This document shows, in pieces, positions 53,690 to 64,000 of a DNA stretch of 64,000 nucleotides. The stretch is from Streptomyces sp. DG1A-41. Lineage in GTDB: Bacteria; Actinomycetota; Actinomycetes; Streptomycetales; Streptomycetaceae. Where the stretch lies: NCBI RefSeq assembly GCF_037055355.1, contig NZ_CP146350.1:3495001-3559000 (forward strand). Direction: 5' to 3'. Both the position numbers and the translations under genes were made by a program. A model generated the notes under the pieces. That model saw only the letters and a list, made by a program, of their open reading frames with translations. It was not told the DNA's origin and made no database searches. Position 1 is the first letter of the stretch, and every line of letters starts with the position of its first letter.

Positions 53690-53707
53690 GGTCACCGGCC
53701 AGTGACC
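53690..53707. promoter_or_regulatory. Inverted repeat upstream of mtrA
   Basis: GGTCAC-CGGCCA-GTGACC, perfect 6-bp arms, 39-56 bp upstream of the mtrA start. It resembles the GTnACC-type half-sites reported for MtrA, so autoregulation is possible but unproven. Confidence 0.4.
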
Positions 53708-53851
53708 ATAGTCGCAGCAAGCGCTACTGTCTGCCCTCGTCCGCCCCCTGTTGATCTCGACGACGGGCAGCGGCGAGGTTCCCGTCCCCCGCGAAGGCAC
53801 GAGGTCGCCGGAGCCCGCGCCACCCCGCGCGCACTCCGGCAGCCGCCCGGC

Positions 53852-55000
53852 TCAGCCCGCCGCCACCCGGCGCGACCGGGCGCAGAGCTCGGCGAGCGCC
53901 TCGGCCGTGACGGGCGAAACCGCGCCTTCCTCCGTGACGATCGCCGTCACCAGCTCGGGCGGGGTCACGTCGAACGCCGGGTTGTACGCCTGCGTCCCCA
54001 GCGGCGCCACCGGAATGCCACCACCCGCCTCGGCTCCGGTCACCGGCACCTGCGGCGCCACGAACTCGGTCACCTCATGACCGGCCCGCTGCTCGACCTC
54101 GATGGACGCCCCGTCCGGGGTGTCCGGATCCACCGTCGTCACCGGCGCCACCACGATGAACGGCACATGGTGATACCGCGCGAGCACCGCCAGCGGATAG
54201 CTCCCGACCTTGTTCGCCACCGAACCGTCCGCCGTGATGCGGTCCGCCCCGATCAGCACCGCGTCCACCTCCCCGGCGGCGAACAACGACCCGGCCGCGT
54301 TGTCGGTGAGCAGCGTGTACGCCATCCCACTGCGCGCCGCCTCGTACGCCGTCAGGCGGGCGCCCTGCAACAACGGACGCGTCTCGTCCACCCACAGACG
54401 CCGCAGCCGGCCCGCCCGGTGCGCCGCGAGCGCCACCGCGAACGCCGTCCCCTCCCCGCCCGACACCAGCGAACCGGTGTTGCAGTGCGTGAGGATCCGG
54501 TGCCCGCCGCCGGGCAGCAGCTCGTCCAGCAGCGCCATCCCGTGCTCGGCCATCCGCGCACTGGCCTCGGCGTCCTCCCGGTGCAACTGCCGCGCCGCCG
54601 CCAGCGCCGCCGCGGCCGCCTGCCTGATGTCACCGCCCTTGGCGAGCGCGGCCTGGTGGGCCGCTTGGGCCCGGCGCACCCCCACGGCCAGGTTCACCGC
54701 GGTCGGCCGGGCGCTCGCCAGCGCGGCCGCGGCCTCGTCCACGTCGAAGCCCCGCACGGCGGCGAGCGCGACGCCGTACGCCCCCGCGATGCCGAGCAGG
54801 GGCGCCCCGCGCACGGCGAGCGAGCGGATCGCCTCCACGAGCGCGGGCGCGTCCGTACAGACCAGTTCGACCTCCTCGGCCGGCAGCCTCGTCTGGTCGA
54901 GAAGGACCAGAACGGGCCCTTCCGGTGGTTCTTCCCAACGGATCGCCGGGATCTCGGTCGGCCGTTTGTCATCGCCGCTGTACGCGTACTGATCAGCCAT
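53852..55000 (-). CDS. mtnA: S-methyl-5-thioribose-1-phosphate isomerase
   Basis: 382 residues from ATG 55000 (MADQYAYSGDDKRPTEIPAIRW). Family motifs: LLDQTRLP, SLAVRGAPLLGIAGAYGVALA, ILTHCNTGSLVSGG (catalytic Cys), VDETRPLLQGARLTAYE, IGADRITADGSVANKVGSYPLAVLA with the catalytic Asp. It converts methylthioribose-1-P to methylthioribulose-1-P in the methionine salvage pathway. No other salvage gene is adjacent. It is slightly longer than usual at the C-terminal side, with a short insert near the active site. Confidence 0.95.
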   Translation of the reverse strand: MADQYAYSGDDKRPTEIPAIRWEEPPEGPVLVLLDQTRLPAEEVELVCTDAPALVEAIRSLAVRGAPLLGIAGAYGVALAAVRGFDVDEAAAALASARPTAVNLAVGVRRAQAAHQAALAKGGDIRQAAAAALAAARQLHREDAEASARMAEHGMALLDELLPGGGHRILTHCNTGSLVSGGEGTAFAVALAAHRAGRLRRLWVDETRPLLQGARLTAYEAARSGMAYTLLTDNAAGSLFAAGEVDAVLIGADRITADGSVANKVGSYPLAVLARYHHVPFIVVAPVTTVDPDTPDGASIEVEQRAGHEVTEFVAPQVPVTGAEAGGGIPVAPLGTQAYNPAFDVTPPELVTAIVTEEGAVSPVTAEALAELCARSRRVAAG

Positions 55001-55140
55001 GCGGTCAGTCTGCCCCCTAACGAGCGGACAATTGAAGGTACGCAGCCCATACCGCGGCCGGTCACTCGAAGACCACCCCATGGCACGATGGCTGCCAACC
55101 TGCCGCCGCGACCGCGGACGGGCACCGTGAAGGAGCGACG

Positions 55141-56544
55141 ATGAACGACACTCCGGGCTGGGCCTCGCCCGGATCCGCCCCGTCCGGCGGGCAGAAGCCT
55201 GACGCGTCCGGCCCTGCCGAGCCCGCCGACCACCCCAACCCTGCCGAGCCCTCTGACCGCCCCGGCCCCGCACAGCCCGCGGACCAGCCGGGCCAGGCTC
55301 CGCAGGGCCCCGGCCCGCAGTGGTCCAAGGACCAGCCGCCTCCCGCCCAGTGGTCCGCCCCCAGCGGCCCCGGAGCCCCGGCCGGCCCGGGCCAGGCTCC
55401 CCCGCCCCCGCCGCCCGGCCCGGGCTGGGGCACCCAGCCCCCCGGCGGCTACGGCCCTGGCGGCCCCGGCGGATACGGTCCCGGCGGTCCAGGAGGCCCC
55501 GGCGGATACGGAGGCCCCGGCGGCTGGGGCAGCGCCTGGGGCGGCCCCCCGCCCGCCGCCAAGCCCGGCGTGATCCCGCTCCGCCCGCTCGGCGTGGGCG
55601 AGATCCTCGACGGCGCGGTCTCCACCATGCGCACCTACTGGCGCACAGTCCTGGGCATCTCCCTGACCGTCGCGGTCATCACCGAGATCATCGTCGTGCT
55701 GTTCCAGGGCCTCGTCCTGGACAACTCCAGCACCGAAGCCCTCAACGACCCGAGCGCCACCCTCCGCGAACTCAGCCGCGCCATGGGCGACGCCATGCTC
55801 AACTCCACCGTCCTCTTCGTCATCTCCCTGGTCGGCACCGTCATCGCGACCGCACTGCTCACCACCGTCACCAGCCGCGCCGTGCTCGGCAAGTCGGTGA
55901 CCATCGGCGAGGCCTGGCGGGACGCCCGCCCTCAGGTCGTCAAACTCTTCGGGCTCATCTGCCTGTTGCTCCTCATCACCGCCGGCATCGTCACCGTGGG
56001 CACCCTGCCCGGCATCCTCGTCAGCATCGCCGGGAGCACCGGACCGGGCGTCGCCCTGACCGTCCTGGGCATCATCGGCGCCGGCATCGTCGCCCTCTGG
56101 CTGATGATCCGCTTCTCCCTGGCCTCGCCCGCCCTGATGCTGGAGAAGCAGGGCATCAAGAAGGCGATGAGCCGGTCCACGAAGCTCGTGCGGGGCACCT
56201 GGTGGCGGATCTTCGGCATCCAGCTGCTCGCCACGATCATCGCCAACGTCGTCGCCTCGATCATCGTCATCCCGTTCACCTTCCTCGCCGCGGCCCTCAG
56301 CGGCGACGGCGTCACCGGCTGGCTCAACAGCGGCGGCTCCAGCCTCGGCTGGACGTTCCTCATCGTCAGCGGCATCGGCGCGGTGATCGGCTCCATGATC
56401 ACGTTCCCGATCACGGCGGGCGTCACCGTGCTCCTGTACATCGACCAGCGCATCCGCCGCGAGGCCCTCGACCTCGAACTGGCCCGCGCCGCCGGTGTCC
56501 AGGGCTACGGCCCCAACGCCCCCGGCGCCATCCCTGGGAGCTGA
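55141..56544 (+). CDS. Membrane protein with Pro/Gly-rich N-terminus
   Basis: 467 residues; GGAG precedes the ATG at normal distance. The first ~145 residues are Pro/Gly/Ala-rich with repeated GGYG and GPGG units. The rest holds about six membrane segments starting RPLGVGEILDGAVSTMRTYWRT, with FSLASPALMLEKQGIKKAMSRSTKLVRG further on. This is the actinobacterial family related to glycerophosphodiester phosphodiesterase membrane domains. The function is unknown. It is the first gene of a five-gene operon with the DUF4129, DUF4350, MoxR and DUF58 genes. Confidence 0.85.
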   Translation: MNDTPGWASPGSAPSGGQKPDASGPAEPADHPNPAEPSDRPGPAQPADQPGQAPQGPGPQWSKDQPPPAQWSAPSGPGAPAGPGQAPPPPPPGPGWGTQPPGGYGPGGPGGYGPGGPGGPGGYGGPGGWGSAWGGPPPAAKPGVIPLRPLGVGEILDGAVSTMRTYWRTVLGISLTVAVITEIIVVLFQGLVLDNSSTEALNDPSATLRELSRAMGDAMLNSTVLFVISLVGTVIATALLTTVTSRAVLGKSVTIGEAWRDARPQVVKLFGLICLLLLITAGIVTVGTLPGILVSIAGSTGPGVALTVLGIIGAGIVALWLMIRFSLASPALMLEKQGIKKAMSRSTKLVRGTWWRIFGIQLLATIIANVVASIIVIPFTFLAAALSGDGVTGWLNSGGSSLGWTFLIVSGIGAVIGSMITFPITAGVTVLLYIDQRIRREALDLELARAAGVQGYGPNAPGAIPGS

Positions 56545-56548
56545 TGCG

Positions 56549-57319
56549 GTGAGCTGGGCGGGGGAAGTTCTCACAACGGCGCTGCCACGCGCCGCCATAC
56601 GCACACTGCTGCGCGCCGGCGACACCTCCGTACTGTCGCCGGTACGCTCCGCCGACGAACCGCCCCTCACCACCCCGCGCGACCCCGCGCGCGAGGCGGC
56701 CCGGCGCGAACTGTCGAAACGGATGTACCACGAGGACGACCCCAGCCTGTTCCAGCGCGCCCTCGACGCCTTCTGGGACTGGCTCGACAAATTGTTCAGC
56801 GCCGCATCGAGCGCCACACCCGGCGGAGCACTCGGCCTGGTCGTCATCATCCTGGCGGTCGTCGCGGTCCTGGCCGCCCTGTGGTGGCGCCTGGGCACCC
56901 CGCGCCGCCAACACACCTCGTCCGCCACCCTGTTCGACGACCGCCCTCGCGGCGCCGCAGACCACCGCGCCGCCGCCGAGGCACACGCCGCCCAGGGCCA
57001 CTGGAACCAGGCCGTCCAGGAACGCATGCGGGCCCTCGTCCGCGCCCTGGAGGAACGCGCCCTCCTCGACGTCCGCCCCGGCCGCACCGCCGACGAAGCC
57101 GCAGCCGAGGCCGGCCGGGCCCTGCCCGCCCACACCGACCGACTGCGCGCCGCCGCCCGCGACTTCGACGACGTGACGTACGGCGGCCGGTCCGCGACCG
57201 AGCAGTCGTACCACCGCATCGCCGACCTCGACCGCGACCTCGAACGCACCAAGCCCCAGCTCGCGCACAGCAGCGCCCACAGCACGGCCCCCCGCAGCCG
57301 CCAGGGAGCCGCCGAATGA
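56549..57319 (+). CDS. DUF4129 membrane protein
   Basis: 256 residues from GTG 56549 with GGGAG eight bases upstream, 4 bp after the previous stop. A helical outside part (AREAARRELSKRMYHEDDPSLFQRAL) is followed by one strong membrane segment (about 92-112). A cytoplasmic tail follows with the DUF4129 core: EAHAAQGHWNQAVQERMRALVRALEER, then GRTADEAAAEAGRALP and FDDVTYGGRSATEQSY. DUF4129 proteins accompany MoxR/DUF58 genes. It overlaps the DUF4350 gene by ATGA. Confidence 0.88.
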   Translation: MSWAGEVLTTALPRAAIRTLLRAGDTSVLSPVRSADEPPLTTPRDPAREAARRELSKRMYHEDDPSLFQRALDAFWDWLDKLFSAASSATPGGALGLVVIILAVVAVLAALWWRLGTPRRQHTSSATLFDDRPRGAADHRAAAEAHAAQGHWNQAVQERMRALVRALEERALLDVRPGRTADEAAAEAGRALPAHTDRLRAAARDFDDVTYGGRSATEQSYHRIADLDRDLERTKPQLAHSSAHSTAPRSRQGAAE

Positions 57320-58512
57320 CCACCGAGGTCACGCTCCCGCCCACCTCGGCCTCGCCCACCGCACGCCAGGTTTGGACCCGCGCTCGCGGCATCGCGCTCG
57401 CCCTCGTGCTGCTCCTCGTGGGAGCCATCGCCATCGCCGTGATCCGCTCCGACGCCCGGCACGGCGAGCTCGACCCGCGCTCCCCCGACCCCAACGGCAG
57501 CCGCGCCGTCGCCGAACTCCTCGCCGACCGTGGCGTGGACACACGCGTGGTCACCACCCTGGACGAGGCAGCCGCCGCAGCCGGCCCGGACACGACCCTC
57601 CTGGTCGCCGTACCCGACCTGCTGAGCCGAAGTCAGCAGTCCCGTCTGCACAACGCGTTCGCCGGCTCCGGCGGCCGCACCGTCCTGGTCGCCTCCGGCA
57701 GCGCGTCCGTCGAACGACTCGCGCCCGGCGTCACCGCCGACCCCGCCACCAGCCTCGACTCGACGCTCTCTCCCGACTGCGACCTGCCCGCGGCCCGGCG
57801 CGCGGGCACCGCCGACACGGGCGGCGTCCGCTACACGACCACCCACCTCGACGCCGACAAGTGCTACCCCAGCGAGCGCCTGGCCACCCTGCTGCGCGTC
57901 CCGGCCCAGACTGGAGACGGCGACACCGTCGTCCTCGGCGCGCCCGACATCCTCCTCAACGACCGCCTCGACAAGCAGGGCAACGCCTCGCTCGCCCTCC
58001 AACTCCTCGGCTCCCGCCCCCATCTGGTCTGGTACCTCCCCTCGCCCTCCGACACGTCGGCCACCGGCACCGACGACGAACGCAGCTTCTTCGACCTGCT
58101 CCCCTCGGGCTGGCTCTGGGGCACCCTGCAACTCTTCATCGCCGCAGCCCTGGCCGCCCTCTGGCGGGCACGCCGACTCGGCCCCCTCGTGCCCGAAAAA
58201 CTCCCCGTGGCGATCCGCGCCTCCGAAACAGCCGAAGGCCGAGCCCGCCTCTACCGCAAGGCCGACGCCCGCGACCGCGCGGCCAACGCTCTTCGCTCCA
58301 CCACCCGCACCCGCCTCGCCCCCCTCACAGGCGTCCCCGTCACCCAGGCACACACGCCCGAGGCCCTGCTCCCCGCCCTGTCCGCCCATCTCCACGGCGA
58401 CCGACAGGACCTGCACACCCTCCTCTTCGGACCACCGCCCAGCGACGACGCAGCACTCATCGCACTCGCCGACCAACTCGACGCCCTCGAAAGAGAGGTA
58501 CGCCGTCCATGA
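57316..58512 (+). CDS. DUF4350 membrane protein
   Basis: 398 residues. One membrane segment near 25-43 and another near 275-292 enclose an outside domain of about 230 residues. It has SPDPNGSRAVAELLADRGVDTRVV, TLLVAVPDLLS and the final WGTLQLFIAAALAALWRARRLGPLVPE, typical of DUF4350. The cytoplasmic tail is helical. Stop and start overlap with both neighbours. Its role in MoxR operons is unknown; it may sense or bind something outside the membrane. Confidence 0.88.
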   Translation: MTTEVTLPPTSASPTARQVWTRARGIALALVLLLVGAIAIAVIRSDARHGELDPRSPDPNGSRAVAELLADRGVDTRVVTTLDEAAAAAGPDTTLLVAVPDLLSRSQQSRLHNAFAGSGGRTVLVASGSASVERLAPGVTADPATSLDSTLSPDCDLPAARRAGTADTGGVRYTTTHLDADKCYPSERLATLLRVPAQTGDGDTVVLGAPDILLNDRLDKQGNASLALQLLGSRPHLVWYLPSPSDTSATGTDDERSFFDLLPSGWLWGTLQLFIAAALAALWRARRLGPLVPEKLPVAIRASETAEGRARLYRKADARDRAANALRSTTRTRLAPLTGVPVTQAHTPEALLPALSAHLHGDRQDLHTLLFGPPPSDDAALIALADQLDALEREVRRP

Positions 58513-59501
58513 TGGACCCGACCACTGACAACGCCGGGCAGACCGGGGACCCGGGCGCCGCCCGAGCCGCCCTGGAGGCCCTGCGCGCCGAGATCGCCAA
58601 GGCCGTGGTCGGCCAGGACCCCGCCGTGACCGGCCTCGTCGTCGCCCTGCTCTGCCGCGGCCACGTCCTCCTCGAAGGCGTCCCCGGCGTCGCCAAGACC
58701 CTCCTGGTCCGGGCCCTCGCCTCCGCCCTCGATCTCGACACCAAGCGCGTCCAGTTCACCCCCGACTTGATGCCCAGCGACGTGACCGGCTCCCTGGTCT
58801 ACGACACCCGCACCGCCGAGTTCTCCTTCCAGCCCGGTCCGGTCTTCACCAACCTCCTCCTCGCCGACGAGATCAACCGCACGCCCCCCAAGACCCAGTC
58901 GTCCCTCCTGGAAGCCATGGAGGAACGCCAGGTCACCGTCGACGGCACCCCCCGCCCCCTCCCCGATCCGTTCCTGGTCGCGGCAACACAGAACCCGGTG
59001 GAGTACGAGGGCACCTACCCCCTCCCCGAAGCCCAACTGGACCGCTTCCTCCTCAAACTCACCATCCCCCTCCCCTCCCGTCAGGACGAGATCGACGTCC
59101 TCACCCGCCACGCCGAGGGCTTCAACCCACGCGACCTCCACGCCGCCGGCGTACGCCCGGTAGCGGGCCCGGCGGACTTGGCAGCGGCCCGCGCCGCCGT
59201 CGCCAAGACGACGATCTCCCCGGAGATCACCGCCTACGTCGTCGACATCTGCCGCGCCACCCGCGAGTCGCCGTCCCTCACCCTCGGCGTCTCCCCTCGA
59301 GGCGCCACGGCCCTCCTCGCCACGGCCCGCGCCTGGGCCTGGCTGACGGGCCGCGACTACGTCATCCCCGACGACGTGAAGGCACTGGCCCTCCCCACCC
59401 TGCGCCACCGCGTACAACTCCGCCCGGAGGCCGAAATGGAAGGCGTGACGGCCGACTCCGTCATCAACGCGATCCTCGCCCACGTCCCCGTCCCCCGCTG
59501 A
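58509..59501 (+). CDS. MoxR-type AAA ATPase
   Basis: 330 residues. VVGQDPAV marks the family start. Walker A is EGVPGVAKT (56-64), Walker B LLLADEINRTPPKTQSSLLEAMEERQVT. The sensor region reads FLVAATQNPVEYEGTYPLPEAQLDRFLL, and the lid contains GVSPRGATALLATARAWA. MoxR proteins act as chaperone-like ATPases, often with von Willebrand-type or DUF58 partners encoded next door, as here. Start and stop overlap the adjacent genes, showing tight co-expression. Confidence 0.95.
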   Translation: MMDPTTDNAGQTGDPGAARAALEALRAEIAKAVVGQDPAVTGLVVALLCRGHVLLEGVPGVAKTLLVRALASALDLDTKRVQFTPDLMPSDVTGSLVYDTRTAEFSFQPGPVFTNLLLADEINRTPPKTQSSLLEAMEERQVTVDGTPRPLPDPFLVAATQNPVEYEGTYPLPEAQLDRFLLKLTIPLPSRQDEIDVLTRHAEGFNPRDLHAAGVRPVAGPADLAAARAAVAKTTISPEITAYVVDICRATRESPSLTLGVSPRGATALLATARAWAWLTGRDYVIPDDVKALALPTLRHRVQLRPEAEMEGVTADSVINAILAHVPVPR

Positions 59502-60811
59502 TGGCACTCACCGGACGCGCCGCCCTCCTCGCGGCCCTGGGCTCCCTCCCCGTCGGCATCTGGGAACCCAGCTGGACGGGCATCCTGGCGGTCAACGCAC
59601 CCTTGGCCGTGGCCTGCGCCTGCGACTTCGCGCTGGCCGCCCCCGTACGACACCTCGGCCTGACCCGCTCCGGCGATACCTCCGTACGCCTCGGCGACAC
59701 GGCGGACGTGACCCTGACCATCACCAACCCCTCCCGCCGCCCCCTCCGTGCCCGCCTCCGCGACGCCTGGCCCCCGAGCGCCTGGCAGCCGGGCACGCAG
59801 ACGACGGCATCCCGCCACCACCTCACGGTCCCCCCGGGCGAACGCCGACGCGTGACGACTCGCCTGCGCCCCACCCGCCGAGGCGACCGCCAAGCCGACC
59901 GCGTCACCATCCGCTCGTACGGCCCCCTAGGCCTCTTCGCCCGCCAGGGCACCCACAAAGCGCCCTGGACGGTACGCGTCCTGCCCCCGTTCACCAGCCG
60001 CAAGCACCTGCCCTCGAAGCTGGCCCGCCTCCGCGAGCTGGACGGCCGCACCAGCGTCCTCACCCGCGGCCAGGGCACCGAGTTCGACAGCCTGCGCGAG
60101 TACGTCCCCGGCGACGACACCCGCTCCATCGACTGGCGCGCCACAGCCCGCCAGTCCGCGGTCGCCGTACGCACCTGGCGCCCCGAACGAGACCGCCACA
60201 TCCTCCTGGTCCTCGACACCGGCCGCACCTCGGCAGGCCGCGTCGGCGACGCACCCCGCCTCGACGCCTCCATGGACGCGGCACTCCTCCTCGCAGCCCT
60301 CGCCTCCCGCGCCGGCGACCGCGTCGATCTCCTCGCCTACGACCGCAAGGTCCGCGCCCTCGTCCAGGGCCGCACAGCAGGCGATCTCCTTCCTTCCCTG
60401 GTCAACGCAATGGCCACGCTCGAACCCGAGCTCGTCGAAACGGACGCACGCGGCCTCACGGCCACGGCCCTGCGCACGTCCCCCCGCCGCTCCCTGATCG
60501 TGCTCCTCACCACCCTGGACCCGGCCCCTATCGAAGAAGGCCTCCTCCCGGTCCTCTCCCAGCTCACTCAGCGCCACACGGTCCTGCTGGCATCAGTAGC
60601 GGACCCGCACATCACCGAAATGGCCAAGGCACGCGGAAACGTCGACGCCGTCTACGAGGCAGCCGCAGCCGCCCAGGCCCAGTCCGAGCGTCACCGCACG
60701 GCAGAACAACTCCGCCGTCACGGCGTGACAGTCGTAGACGCGACCCCGGATGACCTGGCGCCGGCCCTGGCAGACGCGTATTTGGCCTTGAAGACGGCTG
60801 GACGCCTGTAA
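59501..60811 (+). CDS. DUF58 protein (MoxR partner)
   Basis: 436 residues; its ATG shares a base with the MoxR stop (TGATG). Two N-terminal membrane segments (about 5-50) precede a beta-rich part. The DUF58 signature follows, GTEFDSLREYVPGDDTRSIDWRATAR (about 188-213), and a vWA-like domain with LLVLDTGRTSAG. The MIDAS-like motif is partial (DTGRTS). It likely works with MoxR on a membrane or secreted target. It ends 38 bp before the terminator that it shares with the converging rRNA operon. Confidence 0.93.
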   Translation: MALTGRAALLAALGSLPVGIWEPSWTGILAVNAPLAVACACDFALAAPVRHLGLTRSGDTSVRLGDTADVTLTITNPSRRPLRARLRDAWPPSAWQPGTQTTASRHHLTVPPGERRRVTTRLRPTRRGDRQADRVTIRSYGPLGLFARQGTHKAPWTVRVLPPFTSRKHLPSKLARLRELDGRTSVLTRGQGTEFDSLREYVPGDDTRSIDWRATARQSAVAVRTWRPERDRHILLVLDTGRTSAGRVGDAPRLDASMDAALLLAALASRAGDRVDLLAYDRKVRALVQGRTAGDLLPSLVNAMATLEPELVETDARGLTATALRTSPRRSLIVLLTTLDPAPIEEGLLPVLSQLTQRHTVLLASVADPHITEMAKARGNVDAVYEAAAAAQAQSERHRTAEQLRRHGVTVVDATPDDLAPALADAYLALKTAGRL

Positions 60812-60848
60812 CAGGAAGGGCCCTCGGAAGAGGGTCTGTAAACGCAGA

Positions 60849-60878
60849 AAACCCCCGCATCCGAAGATGCGGGGGTTT
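60849..60878. terminator. Bidirectional terminator between the DUF58 operon and the rRNA operon
   Basis: Perfect 13-bp stem AAACCCCCGCATC / GATGCGGGGGTTT with a CGAA loop. It has A-rich flank on one side and TTT on the other, so it can serve both strands. A weaker hairpin lies at 60817-60836. Confidence 0.92.
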
Positions 60879-60890
60879 CCCCAAAGATTG

Positions 60891-61008
60891 TTCGGCGGCG
60901 TCCTACTCTCCCACAGGGTCCCCCCTGCAGTACCATCGGCGCTGTAAGGCTTAGCTTCCGGGTTCGGAATGTAACCGGGCGTTTCCCCTACGCTATAACC
61001 ACCGAAAC
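60891..61008 (-). rRNA. rrf: 5S ribosomal RNA
   Basis: On the minus strand it reads from GTTTCGGTGGTTATAGCG to GACGCCGCCGAAC, with the conserved CCGAACCCGGAAGCTAAGCC and GATGGTACTGC blocks. About 118 bases; the ends pair. It follows 23S with a spacer of about 88 bases. Confidence 0.95.
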
Positions 61009-61096
61009 ACTATGAAACTGACAACCGCACCACACCGTGACCATGGCATGGGGCTGTTCGTGGTTTCAGAACCAACACAGTGGACGCGAGCAACTG

Positions 61097-64000
<2,904 letters not shown>

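Overview
This window is a piece of a high-GC actinobacterial chromosome, almost certainly a Streptomyces. It shows strong G/C bias at third codon positions, GTG starts and many ATGA stop/start overlaps. Its gene set (mtrA-mtrB-lpqB, comF-like, long hpf, secA, the ~1,650-residue NAD-glutamate dehydrogenase, ohr/ohrR) is, as I recall it, laid out much like the central S. coelicolor chromosome. No CRISPR array, tRNA or prophage is visible. There is one intact insertion sequence.

Layout. (1) 1-2254: 3' part of an FtsK/EssC-type ATPase gene, cut by the window edge. (2) 2444-6061: a sugar ABC transporter (lipoprotein plus two permeases, no ATPase) ending in a strong terminator. (3) 6192-31436: a wall glycopolymer / teichoic-acid-type locus. 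It holds four proteins that fuse an N-terminal GT2 glycosyltransferase to a C-terminal TagF-like CDP-glycerol glycerophosphotransferase, two stand-alone GT2 enzymes, a TagG/TagH-type polymer exporter, a GalE epimerase, four multi-pass GT-C-type membrane proteins and a GtrA-like protein. Unrelated small units (ohr/ohrR, a YciI-like protein, a TetR regulator) sit inside it. (4) 31503-39619: gdh, a HAD phosphatase with a DNA-damage-type promoter, and two small actinobacterial proteins. (5) 39620-46466: secA, an acetyltransferase gene, an IS element, a YcaQ/AlkX-like DNA-repair-type gene with a DNA-damage-type promoter, and an orphan NarL-type regulator. (6) 46673-53651: hpf, a comF-like gene with two consensus DnaA boxes upstream, and mtrA-mtrB-lpqB, in which lpqB carries an apparent one-base frameshift. 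(7) 53852-60811: mtnA, then a five-gene membrane protein / DUF4129 / DUF4350 / MoxR / DUF58 operon. (8) 60849-64000: an rRNA operon on the minus strand (5S, then 23S running off the window), with a hairpin terminator shared with the converging DUF58 operon.

How the genes fit together. In region 3, the GT2-TagF fusions and the TagG/TagH exporter probably build a phosphodiester-linked wall polymer in the cytoplasm and move it out. The GT-C membrane proteins and GtrA probably add sugars from lipid carriers outside the membrane. Across the four fusion paralogs the catalytic motifs look complementary: two keep a full GT2 active site but have Gln instead of the key His of HGTPLK, and two keep the His but have eroded GT2 motifs. 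This is the most unusual feature of the window.

Other points of note are a four-copy dispersed intergenic repeat in a short and a long form, an IS that landed in CTAG at the edge of one copy, and a TTA codon in an ABC permease.
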